This document shows, piece after piece, positions 1 through 6,080 of a stretch of DNA of 20,006 nucleotides. Under the pieces are notes generated by a model. That model did not search any database. It was not told where the DNA came from and saw nothing but the letters and a program-made list of their open reading frames with translations. The position numbers and the translations under genes are program-made. Source of the DNA: Candidatus Falkowiibacteriota bacterium (GTDB lineage: Bacteria > Patescibacteriota > Patescibacteriia > UBA11705 > JACRDX01); NCBI GenBank assembly GCA_016212745.1, contig JACRDX010000049.1:1-20006 (forward strand). The letters are read 5' to 3'. Every line of letters starts with the position of its first letter. Position 1 is the first letter of the stretch.

Positions 1-55
1 AAGAGGGCGTCTGCCTACTCTCGTTACTGCCAAGATGAACCAATCTGCGAAAATT

Positions 56-325
56 TTAAAATATAATTTCTTGATGCACTACACCTGCTTTGTCCCATTC
101 CTCAAAAAAATTTTTTGGTATACCTGAATGCTTAATGCCCATTTTTATTGTCTTGTTAGATTGGCAACCTTTTTCTCTTTCACTAACAATAACTTGAACG
201 ACCCTATCTTCTCCGTATATTCTACCGTTGTAAAATTGATGCGAGCCCCTCACGTGACCAAGCTCAAAATGATAGCTTTTTAAAAATTCAATGTATCTTT
301 TATATTTCCACTTTAATCGAGACAT
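56..325 (-). CDS. hicA: HicA-like toxin (putative mRNA interferase)
   Basis: An 89-residue basic protein resembling the HicA/YcfA family, small double-stranded-RNA-binding-fold toxins that cleave mRNA using a single histidine. The sequence shows the family hallmark RGSHQFY at residues 26-32, with H29 as the predicted catalytic histidine, after an N-terminal helix (about 8-18). A late segment, IKMGIKHSGIP (60-70), resembles the conserved C-terminal helix of HicA. It starts 3 bases after the stop of the HicB-like gene, so the two are almost certainly co-transcribed and translationally linked. HicA is usually 60-80 residues, so this copy is slightly long. The assignment rests on motif and pairing; toxicity is inferred. 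Confidence 0.72.
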   Translation of the reverse strand: MSRLKWKYKRYIEFLKSYHFELGHVRGSHQFYNGRIYGEDRVVQVIVSEREKGCQSNKTIKMGIKHSGIPKNFFEEWDKAGVVHQEIIF

Positions 326-328
326 ACA

Positions 329-673
329 TTATACCGAACACAACATTTTTGCATTTATCGGCATAGTAAACATTGAAATGCTTTCAATATTATTAACGAT
401 TCGCTGAGGCTTTTCTATCAATCTTAAATACTTAAAGTACCTGTCCCAATATTTCTTTTCCGCGTGTCTGTTAAGCAACTTATCATCTAACTTATTTTTG
501 CAGACATTCTTAATATATCCAATAATTGCTTCTTTAATTTGAATTTCAGCGGCCTCTCTTGTGCTCGCCTCTTCAATAATATCAAAATCTAAACAAACAG
601 CTTTAAACTTTCTGCTGCTTTTAAATATAATAGTCCTGGCAATCCCACTTCTTTTTGTGTTTGTAATATGCAT
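329..673 (-). CDS. hicB: HicB-like antitoxin
   Basis: A 114-residue protein whose first half looks like the partial RNase-H fold of HicB antitoxins: a beta-rich start, FKAVCLDFDI (about 23-32) where HicB has its Y-x-A-x-C-x-D strand, then an EA-rich helix (EEASTREAAEIQIKEAI, about 34-50). HicB neutralises HicA by binding it and often represses its own promoter. The C-terminal half (about 60-114) shows no ribbon-helix-helix or helix-turn-helix that I can recognise, so autoregulation cannot be claimed. It precedes hicA by 3 bases; antitoxin-first order is a known but less common arrangement. The start is the first ATG after a plausible promoter; no SD is seen. Confidence 0.68.
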   Translation of the reverse strand: MHITNTKRSGIARTIIFKSSRKFKAVCLDFDIIEEASTREAAEIQIKEAIIGYIKNVCKNKLDDKLLNRHAEKKYWDRYFKYLRLIEKPQRIVNNIESISMFTMPINAKMLCSV

Positions 674-691
674 ATTATGAATATAACATAC

Positions 692-720
692 TTTGTATCA
701 AACAACAACTAAACAGTCAA
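692..720 (-). promoter_or_regulatory. Predicted promoter of the hicBA pair
   Basis: On the minus strand TTGACT (720-715) is followed after 17 bases by TACAAA (697-692), about 20 bases upstream of the hicB start. The -35 is 5/6 and the -10 is 4/6 to the sigma-70 consensus. The leader would be very short, consistent with the lack of an SD. Confidence 0.4.
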
Positions 721-735
721 TCCCTCCAATAATTT

Positions 736-764
736 TTGCACTATCAAATTAATTATACTATAAT
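736..764 (+). promoter_or_regulatory. Strong sigma-70 promoter for the membrane protein gene
   Basis: TTGCAC (736-741), a 17-base spacer, and a perfect TATAAT (759-764). Transcription would begin near 771, giving a leader of about 40 bases to the ATG at 810. It is divergent from the hicBA promoter. Confidence 0.6.
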
Positions 765-809
765 TTTAACATAAACGCTATGGCATACAAATAACAATCC
801 CCATTTCCT

Positions 810-1241
810 ATGGAAAAAAATGCATTTAATAAATTCACTCAAAAGAAAATTGCACGATATTTTATCTTTCCTGCCTTCATTGCACTTTATTGGTTCTTCG
901 CTGGCTGGCTATTGATATTACTAAATGAACAACGGTTGCTTGAAATCCAAAACGAAAACCTCGACACAATCTTTTCTTTATTCATCATTCTCGTTTTTGC
1001 CATGCCACCAGCATATTTATATTTTTATGCCCTCTCTCCGGAAGAACGCGCAACGTTGTTAGCCGCCAAAAAAATTGGCAAATTCTTGCTCTATGCTTGT
1101 ATTTTTATCTTCTCAATTATTATTCTTTTATTCATCGTCACCAAAGGGTGGGATATTCTATCAAACATGAAAGAAACCTCAATCATCATTATTCTTTTGT
1201 TTATCATTATATTCCAGCTTACAACCATCAAAAAGAAGTAG
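810..1241 (+). CDS. Small four-helix integral membrane protein, unknown function
   Basis: A 143-residue protein I do not recognise. Hydropathy by eye gives four membrane segments: about 17-38, 53-73, 89-109 and 122-138. It has a basic N-terminus (KKIAR before helix 1) and a terminal KKK, so both ends are probably cytoplasmic. A polar loop with SPEER lies between helices 2 and 3. There is no signal peptidase site, no catalytic motif and no recognised domain. It is a single-gene unit with its own near-consensus promoter and a hairpin terminator about 70 bases after the stop. No SD is visible before the ATG. The reading frame is convincing by length and hydrophobic periodicity; function is unknown. 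Confidence 0.7.
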   Translation: MEKNAFNKFTQKKIARYFIFPAFIALYWFFAGWLLILLNEQRLLEIQNENLDTIFSLFIILVFAMPPAYLYFYALSPEERATLLAAKKIGKFLLYACIFIFSIIILLFIVTKGWDILSNMKETSIIIILLFIIIFQLTTIKKK

Positions 1242-1309
1242 CACGATCAAACTACCGCGGTAATATTTAATCTCGCCGAACTAGCATTATTGAAATGCCT
1301 TAAATTAAC

Positions 1310-1336
1310 GCGCCCCGCCATCAGCGGGGCGCTTTT
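1310..1336 (+). terminator. Intrinsic terminator between the convergent membrane gene and gyrA
   Basis: GCGCCCCGC (1310-1318), a 5-base loop and GCGGGGCGC (1324-1332) form a perfect 9-bp stem followed by TTTT. The T-run favours the + strand gene, but the hairpin also lies 15 bases after the gyrA stop and may serve both directions. Confidence 0.75.
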
Positions 1337-1346
1337 GTATATTTGA

Positions 1347-3836
1347 TTATTCTTCCTGCCCGCCCTGTTCAACTAATGAAACTTTTACGGCGGTATCATT
1401 GTCGGCGCGGAACTTCATCAACCGCACGCCTTGCGTGTCGCGGCCAACTTGTGAAACGCTTTTCAATGGCAGCCGAATCACCTGCCCTTTCTTTGAGATT
1501 ACCATCAAATCGTGCGCCAAATCCTCGGAATTCACAATCAACGCGCAAACCAATTTTCCAGTTTTTGATGAAACTTTCATCGCGCGGATACCAGATCCTC
1601 CGCGTTTCTGAATTCTATAAAACTTCAATGTGGTTCTTTTTCCAAAGCCATTTTCGCCGACAGTGAGTAATTGTTCTTTTTTAATGAGCGCCGGACTAAT
1701 TACTGCCATGTTCACAACAAAATCTCCGTTCTTCAATCTGACTCCGCGCACGCCAGCAGCATTTCTACCCATGGGGCGCGCGTCTTTTTCTGCAAAGCGA
1801 ATTGACTGACCGCGATTTGTCGCCAAAATAATTTCATCTTTTCCGGTTGTTGGTTCAACCCACTGCAACCTGTCGTCATCTTTTAACTTTATCGCGATCA
1901 AACCGCTGCGCCGCACATTCACGAAATCGGCCACATCAACTTTTTTCACCAATCCGTATTTTGTCGTCATAAACAGATATTTAAAACTTGCCATGTCATC
2001 AACGCTCAAAACAGACGACACTTTTTCTTCAGATGAAAGTTGCAAAAAATTCACCAATGCCTGTCCTTTGCTTGTGCGCGTTGAAGCCGGGATATCATAG
2101 GCCTTCATTTGAAACGCTCTGCCGCGAGTTGTGAAAAACAACAAATCATTGTGCGTCATTGTTGAGAAAAATTGCTCAACCACATCTTCTTCTTTTGTTG
2201 TTAATCCAACAACGCCCTTTCCGCCGCGGCGCTGCGTCCTAAAAGTGTCTGGCGCCAACCGCTTAATATACCCATCTTTGGTAATCATTACCATTGTCGG
2301 CTCATTTGGTATAATATCTTCCTGCGAAAATTCTCCAAGCGCAGCTTTCACGACTTTTGTCCGGCGCTCGTCGCCATACTTTTGTTTTACATATTTCAAA
2401 TCATCTTGAATCATTTTCAAAATCTTTTTCTCTGAACCCAAAATCGCTTTCAACTCTTTAATCAATGTTAATTTTTCTTTTAATTCTTCCAGAATCTTCA
2501 TGCGTTCCAGGTTTGCCAAATTTTGCAAGCGCATCTCCAAAATCGCGATTGCCTGAACCTCGCTCAACTTGAAATTTTTCATCAAACCATTTTTCGCATC
2601 ATCGCGGTCTTTGGATTTTTTAATCAACTTAACAACTGCGTCAATGTTGTCCAGCGCGATTTTCAAACCGTCCAAAATGTGGCACCGCTCTTGTGCTTTT
2701 TTCAAATCAAATTCTGTTCTGCGGCGAATAACAACTTGGCGATGCTTAATATACTCTGACAAAACATCTTTCAGCGTCAAAACCCGCGGCTGGATTCCGT
2801 CAACCAATGCCAGCATGTTCACGTTGAAATTCGTTTGCAATTGAGTGAGCTTGAACAATTTGTTCAAAACTTTTTTCGGATACGCGTCTTTTTTCAACTC
2901 AACAACAATTCGCACGCCATCTTTGTCAGACTCGTCGCGCAAATCTTTTATTTCATCAAACTTTTTATCTTTAACCAGCTCCGCGATTTTTTGCAAAAGT
3001 AATGCTTTGTTCACCTGATACGGAATTTCAGTGACAATGATTTTGAATTTAGCGTTCGCATCTTCCTCAATATCAGCTTTCGCGCGCACAACAATCTGAC
3101 CACGACCAGTTGCATACGCTTCAGTAATATCCTTAACATTGTAAATAATTCCACCAGTCGGAAAATCTGGGCCTTGCACAATTTTCACCAAATCATCCAC
3201 GTCAGCATTCGGATTGTCCACCAAATAAACAATGGCGTCGCAAAGTTCTGACAAATTGTGCGGCGGAATATTTGTCGCCATGCCAACCGCGATTCCCATT
3301 GCGCCGTTCAGCAACAAATTCGGGAGTTTGGCTGGCAAAACCAATGGCTCTTTGTGCGAACCATCGTAGTTTGGTATAAAATCAACTGTATTTTTTTCCA
3401 AATCCAGCAACAATTCGTCAGCGATTCCAGCGAGCCGCGCTTCAGTATAACGCATAGCAGCCGCGCCGTCGCCGTCCATTGAACCAAAGTTTCCCTGCCC
3501 ATCAACAAGCTCATACCGCATTGAAAAATCCTGCGCCATGCGCACCATTGAATCATAAACAGCCACGTCGCCATGCGGGTGGTATTTGCCTAAAACCTCG
3601 CCAACCACTGTCGCGGATTTTCTGTATTTCGCGGACGAACGCAATCCGATTGTCCACATCGCATATAAAATTCTGCGATGAACCGGCTTTAAGCCGTCAC
3701 GCACATCTGGCAATGCGCGCGAAACAATCACAGACATCGCATAATCCAAGTATGAATCGCTTATTTCGTCCAAAATTGGTCGCGGCTCAACTTTGCCGAT
3801 ATTAAATTCAATGTTTTTTTGCGGAATCTTCTTCAT
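1347..3836 (-). CDS. gyrA: DNA gyrase subunit A
   Basis: 829-residue breakage-reunion subunit of the type IIA topoisomerase that introduces negative supercoils together with GyrB. The N-terminal winged-helix domain carries the catalytic tyrosine Y130 in AAAMRYTE (equivalent to E. coli Y122). The conserved GKYHPHGD motif is at 83-90. The coiled-coil arm is about 370-500. The GyrA box QRRGGKG (535-541) opens the C-terminal beta-pinwheel and separates gyrase from ParC/topoisomerase IV. Length is slightly under the E. coli protein and complete at both ends. The residue equivalent to quinolone-contact S83 of E. coli is valine (V91), while the D87 equivalent (D95) is kept. It lies 2 bases after the stop of a 48-residue membrane peptide, suggesting coupling. 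No SD is seen. Confidence 0.97.
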   Translation of the reverse strand: MKKIPQKNIEFNIGKVEPRPILDEISDSYLDYAMSVIVSRALPDVRDGLKPVHRRILYAMWTIGLRSSAKYRKSATVVGEVLGKYHPHGDVAVYDSMVRMAQDFSMRYELVDGQGNFGSMDGDGAAAMRYTEARLAGIADELLLDLEKNTVDFIPNYDGSHKEPLVLPAKLPNLLLNGAMGIAVGMATNIPPHNLSELCDAIVYLVDNPNADVDDLVKIVQGPDFPTGGIIYNVKDITEAYATGRGQIVVRAKADIEEDANAKFKIIVTEIPYQVNKALLLQKIAELVKDKKFDEIKDLRDESDKDGVRIVVELKKDAYPKKVLNKLFKLTQLQTNFNVNMLALVDGIQPRVLTLKDVLSEYIKHRQVVIRRRTEFDLKKAQERCHILDGLKIALDNIDAVVKLIKKSKDRDDAKNGLMKNFKLSEVQAIAILEMRLQNLANLERMKILEELKEKLTLIKELKAILGSEKKILKMIQDDLKYVKQKYGDERRTKVVKAALGEFSQEDIIPNEPTMVMITKDGYIKRLAPDTFRTQRRGGKGVVGLTTKEEDVVEQFFSTMTHNDLLFFTTRGRAFQMKAYDIPASTRTSKGQALVNFLQLSSEEKVSSVLSVDDMASFKYLFMTTKYGLVKKVDVADFVNVRRSGLIAIKLKDDDRLQWVEPTTGKDEIILATNRGQSIRFAEKDARPMGRNAAGVRGVRLKNGDFVVNMAVISPALIKKEQLLTVGENGFGKRTTLKFYRIQKRGGSGIRAMKVSSKTGKLVCALIVNSEDLAHDLMVISKKGQVIRLPLKSVSQVGRDTQGVRLMKFRADNDTAVKVSLVEQGGQEE

Positions 3837-3838
3837 AT

Positions 3839-3985
3839 TTATTGTTTAACACTATTTTCACCTATCTTTTGTCCAGCATCTATTTTTTTGAAATCATTTA
3901 CAACAAAACCAACCCAAAAAATAAAAATCAATAATGCGGCCACAACAACCGACAAAACAAAATATATTTTGCGTTTATCTATCAT
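3839..3985 (-). CDS. 48-residue single-pass membrane peptide upstream of gyrA
   Basis: A small ORF begins MIDKRKIYFVLSVVV and ends ENSVKQ with TAA only 2 bases before the gyrA ATG. It has a basic N-terminus (KRK), one strong hydrophobic helix (about 7-29, ending WVGFVV) and a charged tail, an ordinary N-in, C-out topology. The stop-start spacing suggests translational coupling with gyrA, and 38 bases separate it from the hydrolase upstream. There is no SD; an AT-rich repeat abuts the start codon. I do not recognise a family. It could be a chance ORF, but the hydrophobic pattern in a gap between two same-strand genes favours a real gene. Confidence 0.5.
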   Translation of the reverse strand: MIDKRKIYFVLSVVVAALLIFIFWVGFVVNDFKKIDAGQKIGENSVKQ

Positions 3986-4020
3986 TCAAAATTCATTCAA
4001 AATTAAAAATTCAAAATTCT
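3986..4020 (-). repeat. AT-rich leader repeat, copy a
   Basis: Iterations of GAATTTTGAATTTTT-like units read on the minus strand, ending at the start codon of the 48-residue ORF. It is the shortest member of the set of AT-rich repeats placed immediately before start codons in this window. Confidence 0.6.
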
Positions 4021-4023
4021 TTT

Positions 4024-4683
4024 TTACTCTCTCTCTAACACCACAACTTTTGTTTCCTCTGCCATCAAATCTTTTTTCGTTACTTTCAATTTTTTCATTG
4101 TCTCAACTTTGCTGCCAAAATTTTTTAAAAACGCATCAGCGCTTTCAACTTCAACTTTTAACCCCGGAATTTTGTAATGCATTGGAATAACAATCCGCGG
4201 CTCAATGGCTTTTACAACATCAACAGCAACTTTGGAATTGATGGTATATTTTCCGCCGACAGGAATTAACAAAATATCAACATCATTAAATGCCTCAACC
4301 TGCTCGCTGGAAAGCTCATGCCCCAAATCGCCTAAATGCAAAACAGTGGCATCTTCAGCGTGAATCAAAAAAGCCAAATTTTTCCCACGTTCAGCGCCGG
4401 ACTTGTCGTCATGAAAAGTCTCAAATCCTTGAACAAAAACGCCTTTGGTTTCATATTCGCCAGCTTCCTGAATAATAAACGGCGCTTGTTCCAAATTGCC
4501 TTTTATATCCTGATAATTATTGTGGTCAAAATGGTCATGGCTGATTGTCACAATATCGGCCGATGTCTTTGGAAAACGAAAACCAATATCATTTGAATAT
4601 GGGTCAGTCACAACAACAACTTCGCTGTTCCCTGTTTTTGTTAAAATCTTAAAACATGAATGCCCAAGCCATTGGATTGTCAT
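4024..4683 (-). CDS. Metallo-beta-lactamase-fold hydrolase (UlaG/YtkL-like)
   Basis: A 219-residue metal-dependent hydrolase of the MBL superfamily, the small UlaG-like branch often annotated as Zn-dependent hydrolase. It shows MTIQWLGHSCF at the N-terminus (the WLGHS strand typical of the group), the metal-binding HDHFDH at 49-54, a GD at 118-119 and PMHYK (167-171) with the last metal histidine H169. The substrate cannot be predicted. An in-frame ATG 69 bases further upstream exists, but the extra 23 residues would be encoded by an AT-rich intergenic repeat and the conserved fold begins at the ATG at 4683, so the shorter start is chosen. It is likely first in an operon with the 48-residue peptide and gyrA. 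Confidence 0.87.
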   Translation of the reverse strand: MTIQWLGHSCFKILTKTGNSEVVVVTDPYSNDIGFRFPKTSADIVTISHDHFDHNNYQDIKGNLEQAPFIIQEAGEYETKGVFVQGFETFHDDKSGAERGKNLAFLIHAEDATVLHLGDLGHELSSEQVEAFNDVDILLIPVGGKYTINSKVAVDVVKAIEPRIVIPMHYKIPGLKVEVESADAFLKNFGSKVETMKKLKVTKKDLMAEETKVVVLERE

Positions 4684-4795
4684 AAAAATAATTTTGAATT
4701 TTGAAATTAGAATTTTGAATGAATTTTGAAATCTGAATTTTGAAACATTCAAACATTCAGATTTGACTCGAAATTCAAAATTCGAAATTCTAAAT
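4684..4795 (-). repeat. AT-rich leader repeat, copy b (homologous to ymdB leader)
   Basis: Repeated GAATTTTGAA/TTCAAAATTC units form an imperfect long hairpin just before the hydrolase start. Its central 26 bases (4733-4758, minus strand) are identical to 11091-11116 in the ymdB leader, and the flanks also align. In both cases it sits about 50 bases before the ATG in the same orientation. Confidence 0.8.
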
Positions 4796-4806
4796 TATCT
4801 ACCTCT

Positions 4807-4812
4807 ATTTTA
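4807..4812 (-). promoter_or_regulatory. Candidate extended -10 for the hydrolase-gyrA operon
   Basis: On the minus strand TGG is followed by TAAAAT (5/6 to TATAAT), an extended -10. No good -35 is visible at 17 bases. The predicted leader of about 120 bases would contain the whole AT-rich repeat. Confidence 0.4.
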
Positions 4813-4888
4813 CCAAATTTTTATAAAAAATGAAAGTGTATGGCGTGGATACGAAGTAGCATTCGCAAGGATTGGTAATTGGTAGCGG

Positions 4889-4917
4889 TTGACAATTTTA
4901 GCCGCCTGCGCTACGCT
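4889..4917 (+). promoter_or_regulatory. Candidate promoter for the S1 gene
   Basis: A perfect TTGACA (4889-4894) is followed after 17 bases by TACGCT (4912-4917, 3/6, keeping the key first T, A and last T). The leader would be about 27 bases, just enough for the AGGAG at 4937-4941. Confidence 0.4.
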
Positions 4918-4950
4918 TATTGCATCTTACAAAGAAAGGAGCATTAAACA

Positions 4951-6039
4951 ATGTCTAATGCAATCAAAGAAAATTCAAAAATGACCGAGCTTTTGGACAA
5001 AGAAGACGACGCGCCAAAGCTGCCAGAAGCAGGCGAAATCGTCAAAGGCACGGTAATCGCAATCAAACGTAACCAAATTTTGATTGACATTGATGGAATC
5101 GCAGTCGGAATTGTGCGCGGTCAAGAGCTGAACACTCATTCTGACGAATACAAAAACCTAAAAGTCGGAGATTCTGTTGAAGCCACTGTTTTGGAAGGCG
5201 AAAACGAACTGGGCTTTGCAGAGCTTTCATTTAGCTACGCTGGCCACCAAAAGGTCTGGAATGGCTTGCATGAATTAATGCAGGCAAACAGCATTGTGAA
5301 TGTCCGCGTAAAAGACGCAAACAAAGGCGGCTTATTGGTCACCTATGGAAAATTAAACGGCTTTTTGCCGGTTTCACAATTAAGCCCAGAACATTATCCG
5401 CGCGTTCCTGGCGGCGACAAAAACAAAATTCTTGAACGCCTGAAAAAGCTGGCTGGCGAAGAATTGGCCGTGAAAATTATTACTGCTGACGAAGATGAAG
5501 AAAAATTAATCGTTTCTGAAAAAGCTGCGTGGGAAGAAACAAAAAAAGAAGTTTTCAGCAAATATAAGGAAGGCGACATAATTACTGGCAAAGTGACTGC
5601 CATAACAAATTTTGGAGTGTTCATGGAATTTGGGGAAAGTTTGGAAGGGCTAATCCACATCTCTGAATTGGCGTGGCAAAGAATTGACGACCCAAATGAA
5701 TTGTTCAAAGTCGGGCAGGAAATTCAGGTAAAAATTATCAAGATTGATAATTCAAAAATATTCCTATCAGTAAAACAATTACAAGCAAATCCATGGGTTG
5801 GAGTTGAAGAAAAATACAAGATCGGAGATGTTATTGAAGGAACGGTAGCGAAGGTTAATCCATATGGCTTGTTTGTCCAGCTGGATGGCGAATTACAAGG
5901 GCTAGCGCATGTTTCTGAATTATCTGACAAAGAAGTAACTCCGAATGACATCGCAAAAGTTGGCAACAAAATGAAATTCAAAATTGTTTCTTTGGAACCA
6001 AACGAATACAGAATGGGATTAAGTTTAAAGGGTTTATAA
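4951..6039 (+). CDS. rpsA: Ribosomal protein S1 homologue with four S1 domains
   Basis: A 362-residue RNA-binding protein with four OB-fold S1 domains: about 27-95, 112-192, 207-276 and 291-360. The last two carry the clearest consensus (GKVTAITNFGVFMEF...GLIHISEL and GTVAKVNPYGLFVQL...GLAHVSEL). S1 binds mRNA on the 30S subunit and helps initiation on structured or SD-poor messages, which suits a genome where many starts lack an SD. E. coli S1 has six domains; four-domain forms occur in other phyla. A strong AGGAG (4937-4941) is 9 bases before the ATG. It may act as a true ribosomal protein or a more general RNA chaperone; sequence alone cannot decide. Confidence 0.9.
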   Translation: MSNAIKENSKMTELLDKEDDAPKLPEAGEIVKGTVIAIKRNQILIDIDGIAVGIVRGQELNTHSDEYKNLKVGDSVEATVLEGENELGFAELSFSYAGHQKVWNGLHELMQANSIVNVRVKDANKGGLLVTYGKLNGFLPVSQLSPEHYPRVPGGDKNKILERLKKLAGEELAVKIITADEDEEKLIVSEKAAWEETKKEVFSKYKEGDIITGKVTAITNFGVFMEFGESLEGLIHISELAWQRIDDPNELFKVGQEIQVKIIKIDNSKIFLSVKQLQANPWVGVEEKYKIGDVIEGTVAKVNPYGLFVQLDGELQGLAHVSELSDKEVTPNDIAKVGNKMKFKIVSLEPNEYRMGLSLKGL

Positions 6040-6080
6040 TGCTACAAGCTACCAACCTACAATCCTACAAGCTATCATTG
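6040..6080. repeat. CTACAAGCTA direct repeats between convergent genes
   Basis: CTACAAGCTA occurs at 6042-6051 and again at 6065-6074, with CTAC steps in between. The repeat fills the 9-base gap after the S1 stop and supplies the last codons of the glycosyltransferase on the opposite strand. No terminator is seen here. Confidence 0.6.

Noticed and set aside
1253..1262. TACCGCGGTA palindrome after the membrane protein gene
   Set aside because: Only 10 bp, inside a downstream untranslated region with no promoter nearby; likely chance.
4850..4930. Possible tRNA or small RNA before the S1 gene
   Set aside because: No cloverleaf, anticodon stem or TTCGA loop could be formed; the stretch is better explained as promoter and leader.
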